Assembly: GCA_001800745.1 (NCBI GenBank) | Contig: MGVZ01000047.1 | Coordinates: 1-42,980 of the forward strand | DNA length: 42,980 nucleotides | From: Euryarchaeota archaeon RBG_16_67_27 | GTDB lineage: Archaea; Thermoplasmatota; Thermoplasmata; RBG-16-68-12 | Direction of reading: 5' to 3' | Part shown: positions 32,197 to 41,768 of the stretch, piece by piece | Position numbering within the stretch: the first letter of the stretch is position 1 | How the letters are laid out: every line of letters starts with the position of its first letter | Position numbers and translations under genes: made by a program | Notes under the pieces: generated by a model | Seen by the model: the letters and a program-made list of their open reading frames with translations, nothing else | Database searches by the model: none | What the model was told of the DNA's origin: nothing

Positions 32197-34512
32197 GTGG
32201 CAGCGAGCGCGAGGACGGAGACGAAGGCGAAGGGCGTCGGGGCGATCACGCGCGTCGCGGGCCCCGTGGTGACGGCGACCGGCCTGATGCCGCGGATGTA
32301 CGACGTCATGCTCGTGGGCGCGGAGCAGCTCATGGGCGAGGTCATCCGGATCACCAGGGAGAAGTGCACGATCCAGGTGTACGAGGACACGTCCGGCGTG
32401 CGCCCGGGCGAGCCCGTCGTGGACACGGGACATCCGCTCACCGTCGAGCTGGGACCCGGCCTCCTCGGGAACATCTACGACGGGATCCAGCGGCCGCTTC
32501 CCGTCCTCCAGAAGGTCATGGGAGACTTCATCAAGCGCGGGGTGCAGGCACCGGGCCTGAGCAGGGAGAAGCTGTGGGACTTCGTGCCAAAGGTGAAGGA
32601 GGGCGCCACGGTCCAGGGCGGGTCCGTGCTCGGGACCGTCCAGGAGGCGAAGAACGTCGAGCATCGCGTCCTCGTGCCACCGAAGGTGAGCGGGAAGGTC
32701 GTCCGCGTCCGGAGCGGCAAGATGAAGGTCGACGAGGTTGCCGTCGAGCTCGACAACGGCCGCGCGCTCATGCTCAAGCAGGACTGGCCCGTGCGGAGGC
32801 CGCGGCCCGTCCTCGAGCGGCTCATGCCGACGGTCCCCCTGATCACGGGGCAGCGGGTCATGGACTTCCTGTTCCCGATCGCGAAGGGCGGGACCGCGGC
32901 GATACCAGGCGGGTTCGGAACGGGGAAATGCGTGGTCGGAGACACCCCGGTCTACCTGACAGATGGGGAGCGGCGACCGATTCGGGAGCTCTACGAGGCC
33001 GCCCGCGGCAGCTTCCCGGATGAGGGACGCGAACAATTCATCTTCCTCCGAGAACCGCTGAACGTCTGGACGTTCGACGGAGAAGGAATCCGTCCGGGGC
33101 GTGCGACCGCGATGTATCGAGGTCGGACGGCCCGGCTCACCGAATTGGTTCTCGGAAGCGGGAGACATGTCCGGCTCACTCCCGTCCACAGGTTGCTCCG
33201 GTCCGAGAATGGATTGCTTATGGACACCGCCGCGGAACAGCTGCAACCTGGAGATCTCATCGCAGTCCCGACATGCGTCCCCGCCCACACCGCCGCGCAA
33301 TCGCAATCGGTCGCTTCCGACGCCGTCCAGCAGGTGGAGCTGCCGGTGACAGCCGGGGTTGCCCTCGATCCCGTGAAGGAGGTCCGCACCTGGAGTGAAT
33401 CGACCGACGTCTACGACCTCACCGTCGAGGACACGCACAACTTCGTCGGCGGCGAGCTGCCAATGATTCTGCACAACACAGTTTCCGAGCAACAGCTCTC
33501 AAAGTGGTGTGACGCGCAGGTCGTCATCTACATTGGCTGCGGCGAGCGCGGCAACGAGATGACGGAGGTCCTGACGACGTTCCCGAAGCTCGAGGACCCG
33601 TACACCGGCGCGCCCCTCATGGAGCGGATGGCCCTGATCGCGAACACGAGCAACATGCCGGTCGCAGCACGGGAGGCGTCCGTCTACACGGGCATGACGC
33701 TCGCGGAGTACTACCGGGACATGGGCTACAACGTCGCCCTCATGGCCGACTCGACCTCCCGATGGGCCGAGGCGATGCGCGAGCTCTCGAGCCGCCTCGA
33801 GGAGATGCCCGGGGAGGAGGGCTTCCCCGCCCACCTCAGCGCCCGGCTCAGCGAGTTCTACGAGCGTGCAGGGCGCGCGAAGACCCTCAACGGTCTCGAG
33901 GGCTCCGTGTCCGTCGTCGGCGCGGTGTCGCCGAGCGGCGGCGATTTCTCCGAGCCCGTGACCCAGGGGACCCTGCGCATCGTCAAGGTGTTCTGGGCGC
34001 TGGACACCGCGCTCCGCGCGCGGCGTCACTTCCCCGCGATCAACTGGCTCACGTCGTACAGCCTGTACGTGCAGACCCTCGACGACTACTTCCGGACGAA
34101 AGTGAACGAGGAGTGGCCGAAGCTCCGGAAGTGGACGCAGCGGACGCTGCAGGAGGAAGCGGAGCTCGAGGAGATCGTCCGCCTCGTCGGCGCGGACGCG
34201 CTCCCGCCCGAGCAGCAGCTCACCCTCGAGGTGGCGCGGATGATCCGGGAGATCTTCCTCCAGCAGAACGCGTACCACCCCGTGGACACGTTCTGCCCGC
34301 CCGAACGGCAGTTCCGGCTCATCTCCGCGATCCACCGGTATGCGGACCTCGGCGCGAAGGCCGTCGCCCTCGATGTGCCGCTCAAGGATGTCGCGAGCCT
34401 GAAGTCCCGCGAGCTCCTCACCCGCGTGAAGTACGAGGAGAAGTTCGACGCAGAGCTCGAGAAGACCCTGGGCCAGATGGAGGACGAGTTCAAGCGACTG
34501 GAGGTGCGATGA
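32197..34512 (+). CDS. atpA: A-type ATP synthase catalytic subunit A, interrupted by a P-loop mini-intein
   Basis: The 771-residue precursor is a normal subunit A of 588 residues split by an in-frame intein (residues 245-427). The N-extein ends GGFGTGK and the C-extein resumes [12 protein letters not shown], so the intein sits inside the Walker A motif between Lys and Thr. The subunit is inactive until splicing joins them. The C-extein has the Walker B/catalytic segment [23 protein letters not shown]. The insertion site is the one used in Thermoplasma and Pyrococcus subunit A genes. GTG at 32197 follows GAGGTGGGC. The stop overlaps atpB as ATGA. Confidence 0.96.
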   Translation: MAASARTETKAKGVGAITRVAGPVVTATGLMPRMYDVMLVGAEQLMGEVIRITREKCTIQVYEDTSGVRPGEPVVDTGHPLTVELGPGLLGNIYDGIQRPLPVLQKVMGDFIKRGVQAPGLSREKLWDFVPKVKEGATVQGGSVLGTVQEAKNVEHRVLVPPKVSGKVVRVRSGKMKVDEVAVELDNGRALMLKQDWPVRRPRPVLERLMPTVPLITGQRVMDFLFPIAKGGTAAIPGGFGTGKCVVGDTPVYLTDGERRPIRELYEAARGSFPDEGREQFIFLREPLNVWTFDGEGIRPGRATAMYRGRTARLTELVLGSGRHVRLTPVHRLLRSENGLLMDTAAEQLQPGDLIAVPTCVPAHTAAQSQSVASDAVQQVELPVTAGVALDPVKEVRTWSESTDVYDLTVEDTHNFVGGELPMILHNTVSEQQLSKWCDAQVVIYIGCGERGNEMTEVLTTFPKLEDPYTGAPLMERMALIANTSNMPVAAREASVYTGMTLAEYYRDMGYNVALMADSTSRWAEAMRELSSRLEEMPGEEGFPAHLSARLSEFYERAGRAKTLNGLEGSVSVVGAVSPSGGDFSEPVTQGTLRIVKVFWALDTALRARRHFPAINWLTSYSLYVQTLDDYFRTKVNEEWPKLRKWTQRTLQEEAELEEIVRLVGADALPPEQQLTLEVARMIREIFLQQNAYHPVDTFCPPERQFRLISAIHRYADLGAKAVALDVPLKDVASLKSRELLTRVKYEEKFDAELEKTLGQMEDEFKRLEVR
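32929..33477 (+). mobile_element. AtpA mini-intein (183 aa, no homing endonuclease)
   Basis: The intein begins [10 protein letters not shown] (block A, Cys1). It has LTPVHRLL (block B, T..H), [15 protein letters not shown] (block F) and MILHN, followed by Thr as the +1 nucleophile (block G). At 183 residues there is no room for a LAGLIDADG domain and no such motif is seen, so it splices but cannot home by itself. Base composition is only slightly below that of the exteins (62-67% GC in two 60-base lines), which suggests long residence. Confidence 0.95.
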
Positions 34513-36989
34513 TGGCGAAGGAATACCGCACGATCACGGAGGTCGCTGGGCCGCTGATCTTCGTCGAGAGGACGGAGCCCGTCGGGTACAACGAGCTCGT
34601 CGAGATCATGCTCCCGGACGGAGCACGGAGGCGGGGCCAGGTCCTCGACTCCTCGACGGACGTCGTCGTCGTCCAGGTCTTCGAGGGGACCGCGGGGATC
34701 GACCGTCAGGCGAGCGTGAAGTTCCTCGGGGAGACGATCAAGCTCTCCGTGTCGCGGGACATGCTCGGTCGCGTCCTCACGGGCTCGGGCGAGCCCGCGG
34801 ACGGCGGCCCGCCGATCGTCCCGGAGATGCGTCGCGAGATCACGGGCGCAGCGATCAACCCGTACTCCCGCGAGCACCCCGCGGAGTTCATCCAGACCGG
34901 GATCTCGACAATCGACGGGCTCAACACGCTCGTCCGCGGGCAGAAGCTCCCGCTCTTCTCCGGTGCGGGGCTGCCCCACAACGATGTCGCGCTCCAGATC
35001 GCGCGGCAGGCGAAGGTCCTCGGTTCGAAGGAGCCGTTCGGCGTCGTCTTCGCGGCGATGGGGATCACCCACGAGGAGGCCCGCGTGTTCATGAACGACT
35101 TCGAGCGCACGGGCGCCCTCAAGCGCGCGGTCCTGTTCCAGAACCTGGCAGACGACCCCGCGGTCGAGCGACTCATCACGCCTCGGATGGCGTTGACCGC
35201 CGCGGAGTTCCTCGCGTACGAGGTCGGCATGCACGTCCTCGTCATCCTGACGGACATGACGAACTACGCGGAGGCACTGCGGCAGATTGGCGCGGCGCGG
35301 GAGGAGGTGCCGGGTCGGCGCGGCTATCCGGGGTACATGTACAGCGTGGATGCAAGTCGAAACGTTGTTGTTCGAGATCCCAGAGGTTGGCTTCGTGTCG
35401 TTCCCATCGGCGAGTTGTTCCGAGAAATCTCTGCCACGGCTCCCGTGCGCAATTGGGGCGGCTTCGAGGAGCGGATTGATGTCGCAGGATGGAGTGCACT
35501 CAGTGTCACGAGAGGGGGCAAGAGCGTCTTCCGCCCCATCAGACAGATCGTCCGGCATCGCTACGGTGGCAAGCTAGTCAGGCTTCGGACCCGCCACGGT
35601 GAAACGATCGTGACACCGAACCACTCGGTCTTCACGATTCGCCGAGGAAGGATCGAACCGATCCAGGCAGCAGACATGGTTCCTGGGGCGTTCCTCGCGC
35701 ATGTCAACCGGGTGCCCGAGGTCGAGACAGCGCACCTAGATCCGAGGCTGTCAGCGCTCCTCGGCTACTACGTTTCCGAAGGACACGCAACCCGTTACTC
35801 AGGGGGAAAAAGACTCTGGTGGAACCACTACATCCGAATTGACAATAACGACCCGGCAATCATCGGCAGAATCGAGCAGGCATATCGGACCGTGTTCGGG
35901 GCGAAGCCTTCGATGTTCGTGTCCGACAAGAGGTCGGGCACGATCCGCACTTCTATCGGTGGGAGGCGGTATTACGACATGTTTGTCAAAGAAATGGGAT
36001 GTGGAACGCGCTCGGCGACCAAACGAATCCCGAGCCAAGTCCTGTCCGCGCAGCCTGCAGCGAAGCAGGCGTTTCTCAAGGCATACTACGAGGGAGATGG
36101 AAAGGCGACAGACCCGCGATACAGGATTACACAGTATGACATGGTTACAGTCAGCCCGGGTCTGCGCGATGACCTGACGATCCTTGCCAAGCAGATGATG
36201 CCGGAGCGTGTGCCGTCCATCTACAAATGGAAGGGAAGGAACGCATGGAAGGTGTACCTCTCGACCTACATCCGAGCTCCCTCGGTCGCGTTGAGCGACT
36301 CTTTTGCGGCGGAGGTGGCGAAAGTGGAGATGGTTGATTCGACGGAGGAGTTCGTCTACGACCTCTGTGTTGAGGGGACAAACAACTTTGTGGACGCCTG
36401 TGGTGGCGTAATCCTTCACAATACTGATCTCGCGACGCTCTACGAGCGCGCGGGCCGCATCCACGGCAGGCCCGGGTCCATCACTCAGATCCCGATCATG
36501 TCGATCCCGGACGATGACTGGACGCATCCGATCGCGGACCTGACCGGCTACATCACGGAGGGGCAGATCGCGGTGAACCGGGACCTCCACCGGAAGGGGA
36601 TCTACCCGCCCGTCGACCCGCTCCCGTCCCTGTCGAGACTCATGGACGCGGGGATCGGGAAGGGGCGCACGCGGGAGGACCACAAGCAGGTCTCCGACCA
36701 GCTCTACGCCGCGTACGCGGAGGGCAAGGACGCCCGCGGGCTCGTCTCGATCGTCGGGAAGGAGGCGCTGTCCGAGAGGGACCGGAAGATGCTCGACTTC
36801 GCGGACCGCTTCGAGCAGGAGTTCATCCGGCAGGGGCCCGAGGAGGACCGGACGATCGAGGAGACCCTCGAGATTGGCTGGAAGCTCCTCGCGACCGTCG
36901 ACGTCGCCTGGCTCACGAAGATCGACCGGAAGACCCTCGACGCGTACCACCCCGCGAACCGGGGGAAGGCGGTACAGGTGAGCGCATAG
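34509..36989 (+). CDS. atpB: A-type ATP synthase regulatory subunit B, interrupted by a LAGLIDADG intein
   Basis: The 826-residue precursor starts at ATG 34509, overlapping the atpA stop; the ORF-track start at 33762 lies in atpA. Exteins total 466 residues, the usual size of subunit B. Family motifs include [42 protein letters not shown] and, after the intein, [13 protein letters not shown]. The insertion splits GYPGYMY from TDLA, a highly conserved stretch near the nucleotide interface, so splicing is required for function. The C-terminus ends with the helical bundle [17 protein letters not shown]. Confidence 0.96.
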   Translation: MMAKEYRTITEVAGPLIFVERTEPVGYNELVEIMLPDGARRRGQVLDSSTDVVVVQVFEGTAGIDRQASVKFLGETIKLSVSRDMLGRVLTGSGEPADGGPPIVPEMRREITGAAINPYSREHPAEFIQTGISTIDGLNTLVRGQKLPLFSGAGLPHNDVALQIARQAKVLGSKEPFGVVFAAMGITHEEARVFMNDFERTGALKRAVLFQNLADDPAVERLITPRMALTAAEFLAYEVGMHVLVILTDMTNYAEALRQIGAAREEVPGRRGYPGYMYSVDASRNVVVRDPRGWLRVVPIGELFREISATAPVRNWGGFEERIDVAGWSALSVTRGGKSVFRPIRQIVRHRYGGKLVRLRTRHGETIVTPNHSVFTIRRGRIEPIQAADMVPGAFLAHVNRVPEVETAHLDPRLSALLGYYVSEGHATRYSGGKRLWWNHYIRIDNNDPAIIGRIEQAYRTVFGAKPSMFVSDKRSGTIRTSIGGRRYYDMFVKEMGCGTRSATKRIPSQVLSAQPAAKQAFLKAYYEGDGKATDPRYRITQYDMVTVSPGLRDDLTILAKQMMPERVPSIYKWKGRNAWKVYLSTYIRAPSVALSDSFAAEVAKVEMVDSTEEFVYDLCVEGTNNFVDACGGVILHNTDLATLYERAGRIHGRPGSITQIPIMSIPDDDWTHPIADLTGYITEGQIAVNRDLHRKGIYPPVDPLPSLSRLMDAGIGKGRTREDHKQVSDQLYAAYAEGKDARGLVSIVGKEALSERDRKMLDFADRFEQEFIRQGPEEDRTIEETLEIGWKLLATVDVAWLTKIDRKTLDAYHPANRGKAVQVSA
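35343..36422 (+). mobile_element. AtpB intein (360 aa) with LAGLIDADG homing endonuclease domain and N-terminal serine
   Basis: The element runs from Ser ([12 protein letters not shown]) to ILHN, followed by Thr. Block B is [13 protein letters not shown] and block F is [13 protein letters not shown]. Two dodecapeptide motifs, [11 protein letters not shown] and [11 protein letters not shown], carry acidic residues (Glu and Asp) at the catalytic positions, so the endonuclease may be active. The first residue is Ser instead of the commoner Cys. GC content is about 52-53% in two sampled 60-base lines, against 72% in a flanking extein line, which points to more recent transfer. Confidence 0.94.
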
Positions 36990-36990
36990 G

Positions 36991-37611
36991 ATGGTCCTCG
37001 CCCAGTACAAGCCGACACGGTCGCATCTCCTCCAGCTCCGGCGCACGCGGCGCATGGCGGAACGCGGCCATCGGCTGCTGAAGCTGAAGCGGGACGCCCT
37101 GATCGTCGAGTTCTTCCGCGTCCTCGAGCGCGCGAAGACCCTCCGCTCGAACCTCGCGGACAAGTACCGGGTCGCGGAGCAACGGATCGCGATCGCCCGC
37201 GCGATCGAGGGGTCGATCGGGGTGAAGTCCGCCGCGTTCGCCTCTCGGGAGACGCCGACCCTCGAGCTCCGCACGAAGAACGTCATGGGCATCATCGTCC
37301 CGAAAATCGACGCGAAGAGCGTGACGAAGAAACTCGAGCAGCGCGGGTACGGCGTCGTGACGACGTCCGCAAGGATTGACGAGGCCGCGGAGGCGTACGA
37401 GGCGCTCGTCGAAGACGTCATCGTCGCCGCGGAGATCGAGACGACGATGCGCCGGCTCATCGAGGAGATCGAGAAGGTCAAGCGACGGGTGAACGCGCTC
37501 GAGTACCGCGTGATCCCGGAGCTCAAAGCGACGGAGACGTTCATCCGCCAGCGCCTCGAGGAGCTCGAGCGGGATAACTTCATGCGCCTGAAGCGGTTCA
37601 AGGCGATGTGA
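36991..37611 (+). CDS. atpD: A-type ATP synthase central shaft subunit D
   Basis: The 206-residue protein is a long antiparallel coiled coil with family motifs: PTRSHLLQLRRTRRMAERGHRLLKLKRDAL at the start, and ALEYRVIPELKATETFIRQRLEELERDNFMRLKRFK at the end. It forms the rotating axle inside the A3B3 head. It starts 1 bp after atpB, and its stop overlaps the GTG of the small membrane protein gene. Confidence 0.95.
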   Translation: MVLAQYKPTRSHLLQLRRTRRMAERGHRLLKLKRDALIVEFFRVLERAKTLRSNLADKYRVAEQRIAIARAIEGSIGVKSAAFASRETPTLELRTKNVMGIIVPKIDAKSVTKKLEQRGYGVVTTSARIDEAAEAYEALVEDVIVAAEIETTMRRLIEEIEKVKRRVNALEYRVIPELKATETFIRQRLEELERDNFMRLKRFKAM

Positions 37612-37742
37612 TCGACCGCCTCGCACGGGCGTGGGAGGACCCCGCGTCACGCACGCGCCTGCTGAGGTGGCTTTGGATCGTGTCGACCGGTTTCACCCTC
37701 CTCGGGTTCGGGATCATCCTGTACCTGGTCGTCCTCGCCTGA
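37608..37742 (+). CDS. 44-aa single-pass membrane protein at the end of the ATP synthase operon
   Basis: This gene is too short for the ORF track. GTG at 37608 forms GTGA with the atpD stop, and the frame stays open to TGA at 37742. The product has a charged N-terminus (IDRLARAWEDPASRTRLLRW) and one hydrophobic helix (FTLLGFGIILYLVVLA). Third codon positions are almost all G or C, as in real genes here. The end is only 4 bp from the convergent receptor gene. I know no family for it. Association with the ATP synthase or its assembly is inferred from the translational coupling only. Confidence 0.7.
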   Translation: MIDRLARAWEDPASRTRLLRWLWIVSTGFTLLGFGIILYLVVLA

Positions 37743-37746
37743 GGGA

Positions 37747-40356
37747 TCAGGAGGCGCGGTTCCGCATCCGGCGGTACTTCGTGTGGGCGACGAAGCGGTC
37801 GGTGAGCTCCTTCAGCCCGGCGAGGTCCTCGGGGGATCCGGTCCAGGTCGCCAGGGCGGCGCCGTGCGCCGACTCCAGGTCCGTGAGGAACGCCCGAAGG
37901 CCCTTCGCGGACCATCGGGGCACGCGGCCCCGGTACATCGCGGCGACGAAGACGTCCTTTCCCCGTTCCACGAGCACGGTCTTCCCTGCGAAGTCGAAGC
38001 GACGGAGGTGCCCGTCCTCCTCCTTCGAGATGTCGCGGACGAACGCGGAGATCGCGGTGAGCATCGCGGCGAGGATGTCCTCATCCCGGTCCGCGCGCAT
38101 CCGGCGGGTGTTGTGGAGGATGAGCCGGCCGTCCCGCGCGACCAGGAAGACGTCCTCGACGGAGAAAAGGCGGCGGCCCGCGTACCTGTAGGCGAGGTAT
38201 CCGGTGCCGACGAGCACGGCCATCGCGATCACGAGCGGGTTCACGATCAATCGGGCGACATCGAACGGGACCGCGGTCACGGTCACCCGCAGCCGTTCGG
38301 ACAGGAACGGCGTCGACGCGGTCACGTTCCACACCCCGGGTTCTCCCGCGACGAAATACCCCGTCACGTTCACGTGCCCGCCGGGATTGTCCGTCGCCCA
38401 GTAGACGACCCACGCGGGCGACGTGTGGTTCCCCGCGTCGAGGACGGTCGCGTGGAACTGGATCGCGCCTCCGACGGGAGCGCGGAGGTCCCCGTCCGCC
38501 CAAACGCGGAGCCGGATCGGGGTCCCGAGGTAGTCGTACACGACACGGACCTCATCGATCGCAGGGGCTTCGAGCGGGTCCGACGTCGACAGCGTCGCAC
38601 GGAGGCGCACGGTCCTCCCCTGGACCGCGGAGAGGTTCCCGCCCGGCGTCGCCATGCGCCAGCCGGTCGCATCCTCGATCTCGTACGCGACCCCGGTGCC
38701 CTCGGGCGTCGACGCGACGGCCTCGAACCGGCGCCAGAAGAGGAAATCGGCGTCCGCGGAGACCGTCGACGTCAGGATGGCGCCGCGGTCCGGATGGCGT
38801 TCGGCTTCGATGCGGAAGGTCGTGAGGAGCGGGGTCACGCTCGCGTTCGTCGTGTTCAGGTCCGCCCGGACGCGCACGAAGCGGGCGGAGTCGGCGACCA
38901 CCAGCGGACCGGGGGTCGTGCCCACCGCGAGGACCCACCCGTCATCGGGGACGGGAGTCGATCCCATCCGGACCTCCAGGCGGGCGGACGTGCCCGGGGG
39001 CAGGCTCGCCTCCCATGCGACGGAGGCGAGCGAGACGAGGGAGCCGAGGTCGATCGTCGAGGACACGAAGGAGCCGTTCCGCCGGTCCGGGATCTCGAGC
39101 GACACGTTGTCGAGGAGGGCCGTGACGTTCACCGCGGAAGGCGTCGCCACGGCCACGTGAAGATCGAAGAAGACGGAATAGGTCCCCGGGGCGGCAACGA
39201 ACGCGCCGACCTCTCGCTCGAAGCGCGTCCCCGACGAAGGGGCGGATGGAAGGGCCCACGCCATCCACGCGCCGCCGTCGCTCAGGGTCGCGCTCAGCTC
39301 GACCGCGTCCGCACCGGACGCGTTCAGCACGCGATAATCGAAGCCGAGGGTCGCGCCGCCGGGGGCCGCCGTCGTCCACTTTGTCTTTCCGAACACCTGC
39401 GAGAGACGCGCGGTCTCGTCGACCCGCTTCGCGTTCGCGAGCCGCAGGTCGTCGACGTAGAAGGTGAGGACGTCCTCCGGGGTGTTCCGACCCGTGAAGA
39501 GGAGGGTCACCTGGGTGAGCGCGGTCCGGGCGGGGCCAAGCTCGTCGAGATCGACGAGGACTCGCTGCCACTCCGGGCGGAGAGGGATCGGCGTGGTCGC
39601 CACGAACGCGGGGCCCGCGAACGCGGTGACATTGAACGACACCTCGAGGTCAGGAGCCGCGGGGGAGCGGATCCACACGAGCAGGGTGTCGAAGCCGGAC
39701 CAGTCCACGGGGCTCGCCGTCGGCTTCCGCTCCGGGCCGATCGAGAACGCCGGCGAGGATCCGAGCCGGATCTCCGCCTGCATCATCCCCGTGCCCTCGA
39801 TCGGCTGCCAGGAGTAGTTGCTCACGACGACGGACAGGTCGACTTCGGAGACCCCGCGCCACGTCGAGACCGCGTCATCGAGGGCATCGAAGGGACTCGT
39901 AGGGACCTCGGGCGAATCGTGCGCGAGCCGCGCCACGCGATCCGTCGGGTTCCACGAGGCCGTCACCGCGCCCGCGGTCCCGTTCTCGTACGTCCATGGC
40001 GCCGGGACGTCGAATCCGCCCGACTCGACGTACGCGCGTTCGTCCGCCGCGAGCACGAGCCCCTCCTCGACGGCCTCGACGGTCGCGTCGGCGGAGCCGT
40101 TCGTGAGGAAATCCGGCCCGCGCGCCCACGCGAACCCCGCGGCCGCCCAGGGCAGCGTCGCCATGCCGTCGTTAAGGGTCGCGTTCTCGAGAAACAGGTC
40201 GTCCGGCGCGTCGAAGGACCAGACGAGCGTCCGGGTCGCGGAGGGTCCCGGGACGACGACGGGAGCCGCCGAGGTGGAGCCTCCCAGGATCCCGCCCGCG
40301 CCGAGAACGAGGAGGACCACGAGGGCGAGGCTCTGCATCCGGGTCCTCGGGTTCAT
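37747..40356 (-). CDS. Large surface protein with one transmembrane helix and cytoplasmic longin/roadblock-like domain
   Basis: The ATG at 40356, preceded by GGAGGCAGGAGC, gives 869 residues. A signal peptide (MQSLALVVLLVLGAGGILGG) leads into about 670 extracytoplasmic residues with beta-sandwich character and many N-x-S/T sequons. One part (VDWSGFDTLLVWIRSP, FYVDDLRLAN) resembles carbohydrate-binding modules. A late Ig-like segment (VGGAIQFHATVLDAG) precedes the helix LIVNPLVIAMAVLVGTGYLAY. The last 140 residues (about 730-869) start VEDVFLVARDGRLILHNTRR. They read as beta hairpin, helix, further strands (GKTVLVERGKDVFVAAMY) and a final helix, the order of longin folds. Two Ras-like GTPase genes lie directly upstream. 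Receptor function is inference. Confidence 0.8.
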   Translation of the reverse strand: MNPRTRMQSLALVVLLVLGAGGILGGSTSAAPVVVPGPSATRTLVWSFDAPDDLFLENATLNDGMATLPWAAAGFAWARGPDFLTNGSADATVEAVEEGLVLAADERAYVESGGFDVPAPWTYENGTAGAVTASWNPTDRVARLAHDSPEVPTSPFDALDDAVSTWRGVSEVDLSVVVSNYSWQPIEGTGMMQAEIRLGSSPAFSIGPERKPTASPVDWSGFDTLLVWIRSPAAPDLEVSFNVTAFAGPAFVATTPIPLRPEWQRVLVDLDELGPARTALTQVTLLFTGRNTPEDVLTFYVDDLRLANAKRVDETARLSQVFGKTKWTTAAPGGATLGFDYRVLNASGADAVELSATLSDGGAWMAWALPSAPSSGTRFEREVGAFVAAPGTYSVFFDLHVAVATPSAVNVTALLDNVSLEIPDRRNGSFVSSTIDLGSLVSLASVAWEASLPPGTSARLEVRMGSTPVPDDGWVLAVGTTPGPLVVADSARFVRVRADLNTTNASVTPLLTTFRIEAERHPDRGAILTSTVSADADFLFWRRFEAVASTPEGTGVAYEIEDATGWRMATPGGNLSAVQGRTVRLRATLSTSDPLEAPAIDEVRVVYDYLGTPIRLRVWADGDLRAPVGGAIQFHATVLDAGNHTSPAWVVYWATDNPGGHVNVTGYFVAGEPGVWNVTASTPFLSERLRVTVTAVPFDVARLIVNPLVIAMAVLVGTGYLAYRYAGRRLFSVEDVFLVARDGRLILHNTRRMRADRDEDILAAMLTAISAFVRDISKEEDGHLRRFDFAGKTVLVERGKDVFVAAMYRGRVPRWSAKGLRAFLTDLESAHGAALATWTGSPEDLAGLKELTDRFVAHTKYRRMRNRAS

Positions 40357-40481
40357 GCTCCTGCCTCCCGCGTCCGCGGGCGCGCCGTTCGGATCTCCCC
40401 CTGGCTCCCGGCCCGAGACCCCTTCCCCCACCCGCCTGCGTTGCAGGCACCGGGTCAGGGAGCGCGTCCATCGGACGGAGC

Positions 40482-40490
40482 CTACTTAAC
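40482..40490 (-). promoter_or_regulatory. TATA-like box upstream of the surface protein gene
   Basis: The minus strand reads GTTAAGTAG about 130 bp before the chosen ATG, so either the leader is long or translation starts earlier (a GTG at 40431 is in frame). The same TTAAGTA/TAAGTAA core occurs upstream of both GTPase genes. Confidence 0.4.
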
Positions 40491-40541
40491 GATTTCGCGC
40501 GCGAGCCCGATGCCCGCGGCCTGTGCACGGGGAATCCAGGT

Positions 40542-41093
40542 CTACGCGCGCTGGAGCTGGGCCTTCGCGACGACATCCGCGAGCCGCCGGAAGGCCTCCT
40601 CGACGCTGCCTCCCGTCTTCGCGCTCGTGATCACGTAGCCGCATTCGAACGCCTTCGCGACCTGCTGGACATCGAGCTCCGAGAACTGGGCTTCCGTCGA
40701 GAGATCCGTCTTGTTCACGGCGATGAAGATCGGGACCTTCCCGACGACCTGCTCGACGCCATCGATCCAGTCGTCCAGGTCGTCGAGCGTCCGGCGGCGG
40801 GTGAGGTCGGCAACGGCGAGGATGCCGTTCGCGCCGTAGAAGTACGCGTCCTTAAGCAGCTCCCGGAACCCTTTCTCGCCCATGATATCCCAGATCGTCA
40901 TGTCGACGTCCACGACGAGGTCCTTCTCCGGGTCGAAGACGCGGACCTCCTTCTTCGAGACCTTCGTGCCGATCGTCGTGATGTAGTGGTCGTCGAACAT
41001 GTTCAGGACGTACCTGCGGATCAGGGACGTCTTGCCGACGGCTTTCTCGCCGACGAGACAGATCTTCGACTTCAGGTGCTTCGTCGTCGTCAT
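40542..41093 (-). CDS. Ras-like small GTPase (copy 1)
   Basis: The 183-residue protein has all G-box motifs: GEKAVGKTS (15-23), the switch I threonines in YITTIGTKVS (39-40), WDIMGEKGFR (68-77), AVNKTD (127-130) and TSAKTG (157-159). The residue at the Ras Gln61 position is Glu73, so intrinsic hydrolysis may be slow or may need a partner-supplied residue. No lipid-attachment cysteine is at the C-terminus. It closely resembles copy 2, so the pair arose by tandem duplication. Regulation by the longin-like domain of the neighbouring membrane protein is a plausible inference. Confidence 0.9.
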   Translation of the reverse strand: MTTTKHLKSKICLVGEKAVGKTSLIRRYVLNMFDDHYITTIGTKVSKKEVRVFDPEKDLVVDVDMTIWDIMGEKGFRELLKDAYFYGANGILAVADLTRRRTLDDLDDWIDGVEQVVGKVPIFIAVNKTDLSTEAQFSELDVQQVAKAFECGYVITSAKTGGSVEEAFRRLADVVAKAQLQRA

Positions 41094-41137
41094 CGCACAC
41101 GACCGGATGTGGGGGAGGTTCGTTCCATATGACGGGG

Positions 41138-41145
41138 TTACTTAG
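41138..41145 (-). promoter_or_regulatory. TATA-like box for GTPase copy 1
   Basis: CTAAGTAA on the minus strand lies about 49 bp before the ATG, predicting a leader of roughly 20 nt. Confidence 0.45.
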
Positions 41146-41175
41146 TCGTTTTGGACCATTTTTCTTGACCGGGAA

Positions 41176-41739
41176 TCACGCAGAGGCTCGGATCCCCTCC
41201 TTCGCGAGGATCATCGCGCCGATCCGGCGGAACGCGGCCTCGACGTTGTCCCCGGTCTTCGCGGACGTGTAGAAGTGGGGCGCGTCGAAGGCCCGCGTCG
41301 CCTGACCGATCTCGCGCTCGCCGTAGAGGATCTGGACCTGGTCCTTCAGGTCGATCTTGTTGATCGCGTAGACCACGGGGACCTGGCCGACGACGTTGAA
41401 CACGCTCTGGACCCAGTCGTCGAGCTCCTTGAGCGTGGAGTACCGCGTGAGGTCGGCCACGGCGAGGACGCCCTTCGCGCCGTGGAAGAACGCCTCCTTC
41501 AGGAGGTCCCGGAACCCTTTCTCGCCCATGATGTCCCAGACGGTCATGTCCATCCGGACGGAGGTCGACGGCTCGGGGACGTCGTAGAGCTGCTCGCGCT
41601 TCGACACCTTCGCGCCGAGGGTCGTGATGTAGCGGTCGTCGAACTCGTCGAGCACGTAGCGCCGCACGAGGCTCGTCTTCCCGACGGCGGCCTCCCCAAC
41701 GAGGCAGACCTTCGTCTTCATCCGCACGACGTCGGACAT
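41176..41739 (-). CDS. Ras-like small GTPase (copy 2)
   Basis: The 187-residue protein starts at ATG 41739, about 34 bp from a strong TATA box; the ORF-track start at 41796 is upstream of that box. Motifs are GEAAVGKTS (15-23), YITTLGAKVS, WDIMGEKGFR (68-77, again Glu at the Gln61 position), AINKID (127-130) and TSAKTG. Compared with copy 1 it has a small insertion after the second strand (LYDVPEPSTS) and a longer specificity loop before the SAK motif. Both copies have their own promoters, allowing separate expression. Confidence 0.9.
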   Translation of the reverse strand: MSDVVRMKTKVCLVGEAAVGKTSLVRRYVLDEFDDRYITTLGAKVSKREQLYDVPEPSTSVRMDMTVWDIMGEKGFRDLLKEAFFHGAKGVLAVADLTRYSTLKELDDWVQSVFNVVGQVPVVYAINKIDLKDQVQILYGEREIGQATRAFDAPHFYTSAKTGDNVEAAFRRIGAMILAKEGIRASA

Positions 41740-41768
41740 CGGGGCCGGCGTCCGATTCGCCCCGGGAT

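Noticed and set aside
33762-34508. N-terminal extension of subunit B into atpA
   Set aside because: It is a frame shadow of atpA. The conserved start of subunit B is at 34509 and overlaps the atpA stop.
37783-40638. Plus-strand ORF of 951 aa opposite the surface protein gene
   Set aside because: The composition is Arg/Gly/Glu-rich and low in hydrophobic residues. The minus strand has signal peptide, membrane helix and domain structure.
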